Assembly (NCBI GenBank): GCA_023544645.1
Contig: JAMJFO010000007.1
Span: forward strand, 1-64,000
Reading direction: 5' to 3'
DNA from: Desulfobulbaceae bacterium
GTDB taxonomy: Bacteria > Desulfobacterota > Desulfobulbia > Desulfobulbales > Desulfobulbaceae
Length of the DNA: 64,000 bases
Shown here: positions 53,875 to 62,780 of the stretch, piece after piece
How the letters are laid out: the number at the start of each line of letters is the position of its first letter
How positions within the stretch are numbered: the first letter of the stretch is position 1
Notes under the pieces: model-generated
The model's input: only the letters and a program-made list of their open reading frames with translations
What the model was told of the DNA's origin: nothing
The model's database searches: none
Position numbers and translations under genes: made by a program

Positions 53875-54663
53875 ATGAAGATATGTGTCCTGGGGAGCGG
53901 CAGCAGGGGGAACTGCACCCTGATCGAGTCCGGGGACACCGTTGTCCTGATTGATGCCGGGTTTTCCGGAAAGGAGATCCGGCGGCGGCTGCAGCTCATC
54001 GACCGGCAACCCCAAGCGATTACCGCGGTGCTGGTCACTCACGAACACAATGATCATATCAGCGGCGCCGGAATATTGTCCCGCCAGGCGCAGATCCCTC
54101 TCTATGCCAACAGCGGCACTTACAGGGCCGCAGACAGCCGGCTCGGCAAGCTGTTTGGCCGCCGCGAATTCGGGACCGGCGAGCCGTTCACCCTGTCAGG
54201 CCTCCAGATCCATCCCTTTGCCATTTCCCATGATACTGCCGACCCGGTGGGATTCGTTATTACCGATGGAACCTACAAGGTCGGATACTGTACAGACACT
54301 GGAAAGATAACCACTTTAATCGAACATCACCTGCAGGGGTGCGAAGCCCTGGTGCTTGAAAGCAACCATGACCCGAAAATGCTGCGGGATGGGCCGTATC
54401 CGCTGTACCTGCAGCAGCGGGTCAAATCCAAACATGGACATCTTGCCAACGAGGATGCGGCACGGTTTATCTTGAAAATGGCTCCCCGCGGACTCAGGCG
54501 TGTTGTGCTGGCACATCTCAGTGAAACCAATAACCTGCCTGAACTGGCGCTGCAGTGCGCCTGCAGGTATCTTGACGGTTATGCCCCTGGGGTGCAAATA
54601 CTTGCGGCTTCGCAGCATGCGCCCTCCCCGCTTATGGATCTGTCATGGGTGGGGTGCGTATAG
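53875..54663 (+). CDS. YycJ/WalJ-like MBL-fold metallo-hydrolase
   Basis: 262-residue MBL hydrolase with a complete HxHxDH motif (VTHEHNDHISG). It starts ICVLGSGSRGNCTLIES, typical of YycJ-type predicted exonucleases, and has ISHDTADPVGF, ESNHDPKML and LSETNN. Firmicute members are linked to the WalRK system or DNA repair; here there is no such neighbour. The neighbouring dut hints at a nucleotide or DNA-related task, but this is weak. Confidence 0.88.
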   Translation: MKICVLGSGSRGNCTLIESGDTVVLIDAGFSGKEIRRRLQLIDRQPQAITAVLVTHEHNDHISGAGILSRQAQIPLYANSGTYRAADSRLGKLFGRREFGTGEPFTLSGLQIHPFAISHDTADPVGFVITDGTYKVGYCTDTGKITTLIEHHLQGCEALVLESNHDPKMLRDGPYPLYLQQRVKSKHGHLANEDAARFILKMAPRGLRRVVLAHLSETNNLPELALQCACRYLDGYAPGVQILAASQHAPSPLMDLSWVGCV

Positions 54664-54998
54664 TTCCGCTACACTCCGGCATCTCAATTTTCCCTTATCG
54701 TTTCCCCCTCCATTCGCTGCCAAAAAAATGATTTTTTTTAAAAGGCATTGGCTGGTTATTTGTTGAATTTTTTTGGTGCATTCCTCGGGTACGGATGGTA
54801 ATTGCTGATTTTGAAAGCCATTGACATGGCAGAAGGGTTTGACGTGAACGCGCAGCACGGCTGGAGATGGTAAGGATGTTCAATTATTCCCGGGCATTAC
54901 AATGAAATATGGCTGCCGGATGAGCTGCAGCTTCCGGCAACAGCCGTTCGGTAATTAGAGTGGGTTTGACTCGGTTTTGTGCATGAGGAGGTATGGGC
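54664..54998. other. Intergenic region before the LysW-like gene
   Basis: No gene is seen. A GC-rich hairpin TGCCGGA (54914-54920) with TCCGGCA (54933-54939) encloses a smaller AGCT-GC-AGCT stem; there is no T-tract. TTGACA-like boxes occur near 54823 and 54846 without a good -10. Promoter and regulation of the zinc ribbon-speB-speA group probably lie here. Confidence 0.45.
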
Positions 54999-55193
54999 GT
55001 GGGCAAGCGGAACAAGCGGTATGAAAAAGAGCATCGCGCCGGTCGGTGCGAACTATGTGATGGTGATGTTGAGTTGGAATTTTATGTGGAGAGAGGCGAT
55101 GTTGTCGCCTGCACCAACTGCGGGGCGGAATATGTGCTCAAGGCTCTCCAGCCGGTCCGTTTGAAGCTTATCGAGGAAGAGCCGGAGCCGTGA
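54999..55193 (+). CDS. LysW-like zinc-ribbon small protein
   Basis: 64-residue acidic-tailed protein. A basic N-terminus (GKRNKRYEKEHR) is followed by CELC and CTNCGAEY, a zinc ribbon. The spacing and the VERGDVVACTNCGAE and LQPVRL segments match the LysW amino-group carrier family by eye. LysW proteins end in EDWGE, whose last Glu carries the substrate. This one ends EEEPEP, so that residue is not terminal. The GTG at 54999 is 7 nt from GGAGG; the ATG at 54993 is only 1 nt away and is less likely. It lies 84 nt before speB. Confidence 0.7.
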   Translation: MGKRNKRYEKEHRAGRCELCDGDVELEFYVERGDVVACTNCGAEYVLKALQPVRLKLIEEEPEP

Positions 55194-55277
55194 ATCGGGT
55201 TTGCGTTGGCCGGGTAACCGATGGAAAAGAGAAGCGGCTTCAGGGTCCGGCAGCTTTGGGTTAAATAGGGGTGCGGC

Positions 55278-56123
55278 ATGAAATTTGGTGACTTTCCCGA
55301 ACAATATACAGGGTATGAGCAGTCGGCGATCATTGTTCTTCCCGTTCCGTACGACAATACTTCGACCTGGCTCAAAGGAGCGGACCGGGGGCCGGAGGCG
55401 CTGCTCAGGGCCTCCGCCCACCTGGAGCTGTATGATATTGAGACCGCCACCGAGGTGTTTCGCAGGGGGATATGCACTCTTGATCCGGTGGATTGCCCGC
55501 AGGATCCGGAGGAAATGGTTGAAGTGGTGCGGAAGAATGCCCTGGCGCATTTTCAGGCCGGTAAGTTTGTGGTCGGTCTGGGCGGCGAGCACTCGGTTTC
55601 CATTGGTCTGGCTCGTGCCGCGGCCGGCTGTTTCAGTGACCTGAGTGTCCTGCAGTTCGATGCCCACAGCGATCTGCGCGATTCATATCAAGGCAGCCGC
55701 TATAACCATGCCTGCGTCATGGCAAGGATCAATGAGCTGTCCAGTTCCGTGCAGGTCGGTATTCGAAGCATGGACCGCGAGGAGGTGGACAGGGTGGATC
55801 GTGATCGAGTGATCTTTGCCCATGATCTCCACAAATACGGGATGAATGCCGCCTCCGAGGCCCTGGAAATGTTAAGTGATACGGTGTATCTGACCATTGA
55901 CCTGGATGTGCTTGATCCATCGGTTATGCCGTCAACAGGAACGCCGGAGCCCGGCGGCCTGGACTGGTATACCCTGACCGGTCTTATCCGCAGGGTCGTC
56001 CGGGAAAAAAAGGTCATAGGCATGGATGTGGTGGAACTGCTGCCCCGGGAACATGATCCTGCTCCGGATTTTCTGGCAGCGAAGCTGATTTACCGAACCC
56101 TCAGCATGATATATGCCGCATAA
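55278..56123 (+). CDS. speB: Agmatinase
   Basis: 281-residue manganese ureohydrolase converting agmatine to putrescine and urea. Metal ligands: GGEHS, DAHSDLRD and DLDVLDPS. The YNHACVMARI segment fits agmatinase more than arginase. It overlaps the speA upstream frame region and is followed directly by speA, which makes its substrate. Arginase or another ureohydrolase is less likely in this context. Confidence 0.93.
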   Translation: MKFGDFPEQYTGYEQSAIIVLPVPYDNTSTWLKGADRGPEALLRASAHLELYDIETATEVFRRGICTLDPVDCPQDPEEMVEVVRKNALAHFQAGKFVVGLGGEHSVSIGLARAAAGCFSDLSVLQFDAHSDLRDSYQGSRYNHACVMARINELSSSVQVGIRSMDREEVDRVDRDRVIFAHDLHKYGMNAASEALEMLSDTVYLTIDLDVLDPSVMPSTGTPEPGGLDWYTLTGLIRRVVREKKVIGMDVVELLPREHDPAPDFLAAKLIYRTLSMIYAA

Positions 56124-56157
56124 CCGCAAACCTATACATTTATATGGTGGAGAGCAG

Positions 56158-58089
56158 ATGGGGAAAGATGTGACAGTTCCGGGAGCCCTTAACATGAGGG
56201 AGATGGCCAACGGGATCTACAATATTGAGGGGTGGGGTATAGGTTACTTCGATATCGATGATCAGGGTTTCATGAGGGTAAGCCCGTCCCAGGATCCGGA
56301 GCAGTCCATCAGGATCATCGACATTGTCCAGGAGGCCTATGATGAAGGGTTGCGGCCGCCATTGCAGATCCGTTTTCAGGACCTGCTGCGCCACCGGGTT
56401 ATCAGTCTCAATCAGGCATTTGCCGCGGCAGGAGAGTCTTTTGGCTACAAGGGAAGCTATTCCGGTGTTTTTCCGCTCAAGGTTAATCAGCTGCGCGAGG
56501 TTGTCGAGGAAATAATCGATGCCGGCGAACCGTTCAACTTCGGTCTGGAAGCGGGCAGCAAGCCTGAACTGCTTGCCGCGCTTTCCATGCATACCAATTA
56601 TGATTCATTGATTGTCTGCAACGGCTACAAGGATGAATATTTTATCCGGCACGCTCTGCACGGCACCCGGTTGGGTAAAAAAGTCGTCCTGGTTGCGGAA
56701 AAAATGGGAGAGATCAGGACTATTATAGAGATGGCCTCGGCCATGGGAGTGGAGCCCCTGATCGGTATGCGCATCCGGCTCAATGCCAAGGCTTCAGGCC
56801 AGTGGGGAGCTTCAGGGGGCAGCTCGGCCAAGTTCGGCCTGAGCACCGCTGAAATTCTTGAGGCCGTCAACCTGCTGCAGGAATCGGGTTTTGGCTCCTC
56901 CTTCAAGCTTCTTCATTTCCATATCGGTTCGCAGATCCCGGAGATCAGGGACATCAACCGGGCGGTCCGGGAAGGAGCCAGGTATTATGCCAAGTTGCGG
57001 CAGTACGGCTGCAATGTTGAGTATATTGATGTCGGCGGCGGCCTGGGAGTTGACTATGACGGATCGGCCAGTGTTTTCAGCTCGTCCATCAACTATAGTC
57101 TGCAGGAGTATGCCAACGACATCGTTTCGTCCATCGTGGATGTCTGCGGCGAGGAAAAGGTGCCGCATCCCAATATTATCAGTGAAAGCGGCAGGGCGCT
57201 TGTGGCGCATCACTCCATGATCGTGGTTGATGTTTTCGGCACCATTGAAAAAGCGGGTGTCGCCCCGCCAAAGGTGACAAATAAAAGCCATAAACTGGTC
57301 AGGCGCATGCAGGATATCAGCAGGAGGCTCAGTCCTGATACCCTGACCGAATGCTATCATGACCTGCTGTCCATTCATGAGCGGACCCAGTCCATGTTTC
57401 TGCTCGGCATGATGGATCTTGAGAGCAAAGGGGCGGTTGAAACCCTGTTCTGGAAGATTGCCGCGGAGATCGTCGCCCAGTACGAGAAGGAACCGTTTAT
57501 GCCCGAGGAAATTGCCGAGCTGAAAATCACACTTGCCGAGCAGTATATTTGTAATTTTTCGGTATTTCAATCCCTTCCCGACTACTGGGCCCTTGGCCAG
57601 CTCTTTCCCATTGTTCCTATTCACCGCCTCGACGAGGAGCCGACCCATGAGGCTACCATAGCGGATATTACCTGTGATTCGGATGGCAAGGTCAACAAGT
57701 TCATCGATCTGAAGGATGTGAAGGAGAGTCTGCCCTTGCATTCATTGACCGATGAGCCATATTTCATCGGCCTGTTCATGACCGGCGCCTATCAGGACGT
57801 AATGGGTGATCTGCACAATCTGTTCGGCCGGGCCAACGAAGTGCATGTCTACCTGGATCCCGACGAGGAGCAGGGATGGTACATCGAGGAGAAGGTCAGG
57901 GGTAGCAGCATCCTTGAGGTCCTGGAGATGAACCAGTATCACCGCAACCAGCTGGTCAAGGACATGAAAAGGCAGGTCGACAAGGCGATCAAGGCGGACG
58001 TTATCAAACCCAGCGCCGGCATTAAACTGCTCAATGCCTATGAAAAGGCCCTCAAGGATTATACCTACGTCTCGCCCGTGAAAAAGTAA
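56158..58089 (+). CDS. speA: Biosynthetic arginine decarboxylase
   Basis: 643-residue PLP-dependent decarboxylase of the SpeA alanine-racemase-fold type. The PLP Lys is in SGVFPLKVNQ; HFHIGSQIPEI and DVGGGLGVDYDGS bind the cofactor phosphate, and ESGRALVAHHS follows. The start at 56158 has GGAG 5 nt upstream; the frame extends to 56113 inside speB. It makes agmatine for SpeB, giving a two-step route to putrescine. It is 35 nt after the speB stop. Confidence 0.94.
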   Translation: MGKDVTVPGALNMREMANGIYNIEGWGIGYFDIDDQGFMRVSPSQDPEQSIRIIDIVQEAYDEGLRPPLQIRFQDLLRHRVISLNQAFAAAGESFGYKGSYSGVFPLKVNQLREVVEEIIDAGEPFNFGLEAGSKPELLAALSMHTNYDSLIVCNGYKDEYFIRHALHGTRLGKKVVLVAEKMGEIRTIIEMASAMGVEPLIGMRIRLNAKASGQWGASGGSSAKFGLSTAEILEAVNLLQESGFGSSFKLLHFHIGSQIPEIRDINRAVREGARYYAKLRQYGCNVEYIDVGGGLGVDYDGSASVFSSSINYSLQEYANDIVSSIVDVCGEEKVPHPNIISESGRALVAHHSMIVVDVFGTIEKAGVAPPKVTNKSHKLVRRMQDISRRLSPDTLTECYHDLLSIHERTQSMFLLGMMDLESKGAVETLFWKIAAEIVAQYEKEPFMPEEIAELKITLAEQYICNFSVFQSLPDYWALGQLFPIVPIHRLDEEPTHEATIADITCDSDGKVNKFIDLKDVKESLPLHSLTDEPYFIGLFMTGAYQDVMGDLHNLFGRANEVHVYLDPDEEQGWYIEEKVRGSSILEVLEMNQYHRNQLVKDMKRQVDKAIKADVIKPSAGIKLLNAYEKALKDYTYVSPVKK

Positions 58090-58120
58090 GCGGTCGCCGG
58101 TCGCCGCATTTCCGGCTGGA

Positions 58121-59038
58121 CTATCCCCGGGGATGATATCGCTGATGGGTTGACTTGAGCCGCCCGGAGTCGATTTTGGTGTATATCTGGGTGGTTGATA
58201 TGTCCGAATGGCCAAGCATCATCTGGACCGCCCGAAGATCGGCGCCCCCGGCCAGCAGGTGGGTGGCGAATGAATGGCGCAGCATGTGGGGGCTGATGCG
58301 CTTGCGGATGCCCGCGTTGACCGCCAGCGCATTGATTATCTGCCAGAATCGTGCCCTGGTCATGGCCGTTCCCCGGTTGCTGATAAAAAGGAACGGACTT
58401 GATTTTTTCTTGAGCAGCGCCGGCCGCGCCTGCTCAACATAAGCGCGTATACGCTCGCCGGCCGCCTCGCCGAACGGAATGATTCTCTCCTTGTTGCCTT
58501 TGCCCAGCACTCGTACATGACCACTGGTCATGCTGCAGTTGACCACCGGCAGCTGCACCAGTTCCGAAACCCGCATTCCGGTGGCGTAGAGCAGATAGAG
58601 CATGGCATGATCACGGAGGATGAGCGGGGAGGTCCGGGATGGTGGGGCCAGCAGCTGATCCACCTCGGATACGTTCAGGGCCTTTGGCAGGATGTTGCCG
58701 GTTTTGGGCCGATCAATGTCGCTGACCGGATTGCTGTCGAGCAGTTTTTCCCGAACCAGGTAGTCGAAAAATGCCCGCAGTGCCGCCAGCCTTCTGGCAT
58801 TGCTGCGTGAAGATATCTGTTTGCGATGGCAATGGAGAAAGAAGTCGCGGACATGTTTGCTGGTGACCGTTGACGTGGTTGCCCCAGGCGCGACCCGGTC
58901 CAGGTAGGCAAGAAAAAAGCGGAGATCCGAACCATAGGAAGCAACGGTGTTGCCCGCCAGCCTTCGTTCGGCAATGAGATGGTGAAGAAAGGCGTCCAGG
59001 TAATGGGATAGGGTGTTGCTGCTCAGGGCCTTGGCGAT
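58121..59038 (-). CDS. xerD: Site-specific tyrosine recombinase XerD, without a canonical start codon
   Basis: XerD resolves chromosome dimers with XerC and FtsK. The catalytic domain is complete (ATGMRVSEL, GKGNKERI, HMLRHSFATH, LGHSDISTTQIYTKI). The N-terminal SAM-like domain reads well in the same frame (HHLIAERRLAGNTVASYGSDL, RRLAALRAFFDYL) back to about 59038. In that frame there is no ATG, GTG or TTG before an internal GTG at 58663, which would remove the whole N-terminal domain. Candidate starts are ATC at 59038 or CTG at 59026. The frame is contiguous with the rpsU stop (TAG, 59101-59099). Start given is provisional. Confidence 0.75.
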   Translation of the reverse strand: MAKALSSNTLSHYLDAFLHHLIAERRLAGNTVASYGSDLRFFLAYLDRVAPGATTSTVTSKHVRDFFLHCHRKQISSRSNARRLAALRAFFDYLVREKLLDSNPVSDIDRPKTGNILPKALNVSEVDQLLAPPSRTSPLILRDHAMLYLLYATGMRVSELVQLPVVNCSMTSGHVRVLGKGNKERIIPFGEAAGERIRAYVEQARPALLKKKSSPFLFISNRGTAMTRARFWQIINALAVNAGIRKRISPHMLRHSFATHLLAGGADLRAVQMMLGHSDISTTQIYTKIDSGRLKSTHQRYHPRG

Positions 59039-59062
59039 GGTTGAATTGACTGGTGCTAAAGC

Positions 59063-59091
59063 AAAAGGCCCGTCGTGATGAACGACAGGCC
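59063..59091 (-). terminator. Intrinsic terminator of rpsU
   Basis: A 10-bp stem, read on the minus strand as GGCCTGTCGT (59091-59082) with ACGACGGGCC (59076-59067) around a 5-nt loop, followed by four T. It separates rpsU from the xerD reading frame. Confidence 0.78.
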
Positions 59092-59098
59092 TTCCGGA

Positions 59099-59293
59099 CT
59101 ACATTTTGCTTTTCATGCGGTTGAACTTGCGAAGTTTACGCAGAGCTTCAGCGCTTTTCCGGCGTTTCTTGACACTTGGTTTCTCATAGTATTCACGCCG
59201 CTTGAGTTCGCGCTTGATCCCGTCAATCTGGAGTTTCTTTTTCAGCTGGCGGATCGCGTACTCAATATCGCCTCTGACTTCTACTTCGATCAT
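59099..59293 (-). CDS. rpsU: 30S ribosomal protein S21
   Basis: 64-residue basic ribosomal protein: VRGDIEYAIRQLKKK then KRREYYEKPSVKKRRK, typical of S21. The start at 59293 gives the normal length; the frame extends to 59341 but those residues are atypical. The TAG stop is in frame with the downstream xerD sequence. A terminator hairpin follows directly. Confidence 0.94.
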   Translation of the reverse strand: MIEVEVRGDIEYAIRQLKKKLQIDGIKRELKRREYYEKPSVKKRRKSAEALRKLRKFNRMKSKM

Positions 59294-59426
59294 AATAAAA
59301 TCACATCCTTTGTTGTTGAATAGTGATGAACCCCTGTCCATCGTTCAATGGAAAATGAAAAACGCAATTCCTTAATTTATTCGCAGCAGGTCTGTTTGTC
59401 AACGCAATTATGCCTGATTCCACTTA

Positions 59427-60803
59427 TCAGGGCTCGGGGAGTATCTTTCCCGGGTTGAGAACGGAGTTGGGATCAAAGAGATGTTTGATCCGCTGCATGA
59501 GTTCTATGGCGGTATGATCAAGTTCCAGGGAGAGGAAGGGCGACTTGGTTATGCCCACGCCGTGCTCGCCGGACATGGTTCCCCCCTGCCCGATCACGAA
59601 TTCGAACAATTTTGTTCTGGCGGCAAGGCCCCTGGTATATTCCTGTTCATTTTCCCTGTCCACCATGATGTTGACGTGGATATTGCCGTCTCCGGCGTGG
59701 CCGAAGGTGAGAATGACAAGGTCAAGGGAGCGGGCCAGCTCTTCGGCAAAGTTGACCAGGGCGGGAATTTTTGATCTGGGCACAACAATGTCTTCACTGA
59801 TTTTGTGCGGTTTCAGTGAAAAGGTGGCCGGGGATATGGACCGCCTGGCTGCCCAGAGTTCATCGTGATCTTTGCTGCTGTGGGCCCTGCGGAAATTTAT
59901 GGCGTTTTCTTGCAGGTACTGTTCTACCTGTTGGGTTTGCTGTTTGACTTCCCGGTCTGTCCCGTCCACTTCGAGCAGAATGAGGGCCGCGGTTTCAGCC
60001 GGCAGGTTCAGGGGGATATGGGAGCGGACAATTGAAATGGCTGTTCTGTCCATATATTCGAGAGTGCAGGGGGAAATGCCGGCACCAAGGATCTGCGTCA
60101 CCAGCTCCGTTGCCCTGTTCAGGGAGGGAAAGGTCAGGAGGAAGGTCGCCTTGATTTCCGGCAGGGGAAGCAGCCTGAGTATCAGTCTGGTAAAGATGCC
60201 CAGGGTTCCCTCGGAGCCGATAAACAGCCTGGTCAGGTCATAGCCGACAACTCCTTTCTCGGTGCGCACTCCTGTCTGCATGATATCACCGGTGGGCAGC
60301 ACGACTTCAATGCCGAGCACGTAATCCTTGGTAACGCCGTATTTGACGGCGCTGGGGCCGCCGGCGCATTCGGCGGCATTGCCCCCGATGGTGCAGAATT
60401 TGAGGCTGGCCGGGTCCGGAGGATACATGAGTCCGGATTTTTTCAGTTCAACCTGGAGGTCTCCGGTGATAACCCCGGGTTCAACCACGGCGATCATGTT
60501 GTCCCGGTCGATTTCCAGGATCCGGTTCATCCTGCTGGTGACCAGCACCAGCCCTCCGCGGACCGGGAGGCTGCCGCCGGTCATGCCGCTGCCGGCGCCC
60601 CTGGGCACCACCGGGAAGCCATGTTTGTTGGCAGCCTTGAGGATGGCGGATATTTCCTGAGCGGACTGCGGAAAAGCGACCGCTTGGGGCAGAAAGATCT
60701 GTCCGGTCCCGTCATAGCTGTAGCAGCTCAAGTCCTCGGGAGCGGTGGAAAGATTATCCGGGCCGACAATGCGGGCGAGTTCTTCGATAACTGATCTGTC
60801 CAT
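59427..60803 (-). CDS. glcD: FAD-linked oxidase, glycolate oxidase GlcD / D-lactate dehydrogenase type
   Basis: 458-residue flavoprotein. N-terminal FAD_binding_4 domain (PRGAGSGMTGGSLPVRGGLVL, GGNAAECAGGPSAVKYG, GSEGTLGIF) and C-terminal FAD-linked oxidase domain (FGHAGDGNIHVNI, SGEHGVGITK). It oxidises a 2-hydroxy acid such as glycolate or lactate. GlcD normally works with GlcE and the iron-sulfur GlcF, none of which is adjacent, so it may use an electron-transfer flavoprotein or a distant partner. Confidence 0.88.
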   Translation of the reverse strand: MDRSVIEELARIVGPDNLSTAPEDLSCYSYDGTGQIFLPQAVAFPQSAQEISAILKAANKHGFPVVPRGAGSGMTGGSLPVRGGLVLVTSRMNRILEIDRDNMIAVVEPGVITGDLQVELKKSGLMYPPDPASLKFCTIGGNAAECAGGPSAVKYGVTKDYVLGIEVVLPTGDIMQTGVRTEKGVVGYDLTRLFIGSEGTLGIFTRLILRLLPLPEIKATFLLTFPSLNRATELVTQILGAGISPCTLEYMDRTAISIVRSHIPLNLPAETAALILLEVDGTDREVKQQTQQVEQYLQENAINFRRAHSSKDHDELWAARRSISPATFSLKPHKISEDIVVPRSKIPALVNFAEELARSLDLVILTFGHAGDGNIHVNIMVDRENEQEYTRGLAARTKLFEFVIGQGGTMSGEHGVGITKSPFLSLELDHTAIELMQRIKHLFDPNSVLNPGKILPEP

Positions 60804-60880
60804 AATGGAAGGATACTGAAATCAGCGCTGATAAACCATATTTTTTCAGAAAATTCTTGAAAATGTTTGCGGACGCATCA

Positions 60881-60889
60881 TGATAGAAT
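60881..60889 (+). promoter_or_regulatory. Possible extended -10 promoter of ddl
   Basis: TGATAGAAT fits an extended -10 (TGnTAGAAT), about 39 nt before the ddl start. No -35 lies at the right distance (TTGAAA at 60857-60862 is too far), so this is weak. Confidence 0.33.
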
Positions 60890-60927
60890 GAATTTAATCC
60901 AAACAACTCTATGTATATGAGGAAAAT

Positions 60928-61869
60928 ATGAGCAGACTGAGAGTGGCGTTAATCGCCGGCGGCGTATCAAGAGAGCGGGAAGTGTCGTTAAACGGGGCCC
61001 GGGAGGTGGAAAAGGCGCTTGATCCCGGAAAATACGAGGTTGTCCGTTATGACCCGTCCACAGACCTGGGCCGTATAGCGGCAGATGCCGATAAGATTGA
61101 TGTTGCCTTTGTCCTCCTGCATGGCATGCACGGGGAAGACGGGACCATGCAGGGTTTTCTCGAATTGCTGGGCATTCCGTACCAGGGATCGGGGGTGCTG
61201 GGCAGCGCCCTGGCCATGGATAAAAACCTGGCCAAAATGGTGTACCGGCTGCATGGGTTGCAGGTGGCCGACTGGGAGATGGCCTGCCGTGATGATATCG
61301 CTGACCCCGGACGTCTGCTTGCGTCCCTGCGGCTGCCGCTGGTCATTAAACCGGTGCGCCAGGGTTCAAGCATCGGCATGTCGATCATCAGGGAGGAGGC
61401 AAAGTTATCACCAGCCCTGGAGCTGGCCTTTGAACATGACAGCGAGGTTATGGTCGAGGAGTATATTTCCGGGCGGGAGATAACGGTCGGAGTGTTGGGA
61501 AACCGTGATCTTGCCGCTCTGCCCCTGGTGGAGGTTATCCCGGACGGGAAATATGAGTTTTTTGATTACGAGGCCAAGTATATGCCGGGTGCGACTAAAG
61601 AGGTCTGCCCAGCCGAGGTAAGTGAGGATATACGGATTAAAGCCCAGGAATACGCGGTGACCGCTCACCGCGCCTTGCAGCTGCGGGGATATAGCCGGAC
61701 GGACATGATCGTTTCGGGCAGCGATATATATGTCCTTGAAACCAATACCATTCCGGGTATGACATTGACCAGCCTTCTGCCGCAGGCGGCGGCCCGGTTC
61801 GGCCTCTCTTTTCCGGCTCTGGTCGACCGGCTCATTGAACTCGCCCTGGAAAAACCCCGGAATCCGTAA
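60928..61869 (+). CDS. ddl: D-alanine--D-alanine ligase
   Basis: 313-residue ATP-grasp ligase making D-Ala-D-Ala for peptidoglycan. Seen: AGGVSREREVSLNGAREV, HGMHGEDGTMQGFLELLGIPYQGSG, VIKPVRQGSSIGMS and LETNTIPGMT with the magnesium ligands. Length is normal. AGGAAAAT lies before the ATG. Divergent from the GlcD-like gene. Confidence 0.95.
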   Translation: MSRLRVALIAGGVSREREVSLNGAREVEKALDPGKYEVVRYDPSTDLGRIAADADKIDVAFVLLHGMHGEDGTMQGFLELLGIPYQGSGVLGSALAMDKNLAKMVYRLHGLQVADWEMACRDDIADPGRLLASLRLPLVIKPVRQGSSIGMSIIREEAKLSPALELAFEHDSEVMVEEYISGREITVGVLGNRDLAALPLVEVIPDGKYEFFDYEAKYMPGATKEVCPAEVSEDIRIKAQEYAVTAHRALQLRGYSRTDMIVSGSDIYVLETNTIPGMTLTSLLPQAAARFGLSFPALVDRLIELALEKPRNP

Positions 61870-62193
61870 CGGCCCGATTAAAAACATTGCCTGCGCCGGT
61901 GGCGGGAATTAATTTTCGTCGTCAAAAAACAAGAAAAATATCTTGACATGAAAGTTTGCCGTAATTAATTATAAACAGATAATTAGCTGAAATTATTATA
62001 AATTATAAATTTAAATTTGCAATTTACGGCACAGCTTCTATTTTCAGAAGTTGATGTATCCTACTCATTAGACACAGAATTTTTATGTTCGGGTTAAATC
62101 CAAACGTATATATTGTGGATACAATTTACCGGTCACGAGCAGGAACGTTTCAGGTGAGTTGAACAGAGTAATCTCTGGTCAAGGAGGTGCCGC
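61870..62193. other. AT-rich intergenic region before the PilZ gene
   Basis: No gene is supported. The middle (61920-62030) is strongly AT-rich, with repeated AATTAT/ATAAAT words that suggest a bendable promoter region. TTGACA at 61943-61948 with a 17-nt spacer to TAATTA is the best promoter candidate. Confidence 0.5.
61943..61971 (+). promoter_or_regulatory. Candidate sigma-70 promoter for the PilZ gene
   Basis: Perfect TTGACA at 61943-61948, 17-nt spacer, weaker TAATTA at 61966-61971. It would give a leader of about 215 nt before the TTG start. Confidence 0.4.
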
Positions 62194-62706
62194 TTGTTCT
62201 ATCGTCCCGAATTAATGGTCTATTTGTGGATGCTGCCGGTGGCGGGAATGGTCGTTGTCCCGGTTCTATGGGCAATGACCCGTTTGTTGTATCAGAAGTT
62301 TGAACGGTCCCGTCTCGGTGATGTGCGGGGGTTTATTGATCTCAACGGCGCCGGACCTGCTGATCGGGAAAACCGGGAGAGACGAAGTGACCCCCGAGTC
62401 AGCATCGAAGGTTGCAGGGCAAACGTGGCCAGGCAGGTGAGATGCTGCCGGGCACAGGTGGCCAATATTTCTCCCCGGGGAATTTGTTTCACCAATATAC
62501 CAGGGCAAATGTGCCATGAGGAGGACGGAAAGCTGAAAGTCGTGTTGCGCACCCGTGAACGCGACTATACAATGCAGGTCCGGCCCCGCTGGAGAAAATT
62601 GCATGAGAAGGGCTATATGATCGGCGCTGAAATTGTTCGGGTTCCCGCCGGCTGGCATTATTTTGTCAATGATTTGTCCAGGCTCGCCATGGCCCGGGCG
62701 GCATAA
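62194..62706 (+). CDS. Membrane-anchored PilZ-domain protein
   Basis: 170 residues: one N-terminal helix (about 8-30), then a PilZ-like beta-barrel with the c-di-GMP motifs RRSDPR near 64-69 and NISPRG near 89-94. PilZ proteins convert c-di-GMP levels into changes in motility or surface behaviour. The TTG start at 62194 is well supported by AAGGAGG 6 nt upstream; an ATG at 62215 lacks such a site. No neighbouring diguanylate cyclase is seen. Confidence 0.78.
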   Translation: MFYRPELMVYLWMLPVAGMVVVPVLWAMTRLLYQKFERSRLGDVRGFIDLNGAGPADRENRERRSDPRVSIEGCRANVARQVRCCRAQVANISPRGICFTNIPGQMCHEEDGKLKVVLRTRERDYTMQVRPRWRKLHEKGYMIGAEIVRVPAGWHYFVNDLSRLAMARAA

Positions 62707-62780
62707 TCACTACGTTGTTTTCGCTGTGTCCGGTCTGTGTGCCGGTTCTCCACCGGGCAGGGGTGCTTGCGAAAGATGAA

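Noticed and set aside
58675-58974. 99-codon minus-strand frame in another phase over the N-terminal part of xerD
   Set aside because: The correct phase gives a continuous XerD N-terminal domain; this frame has an unrelated composition.
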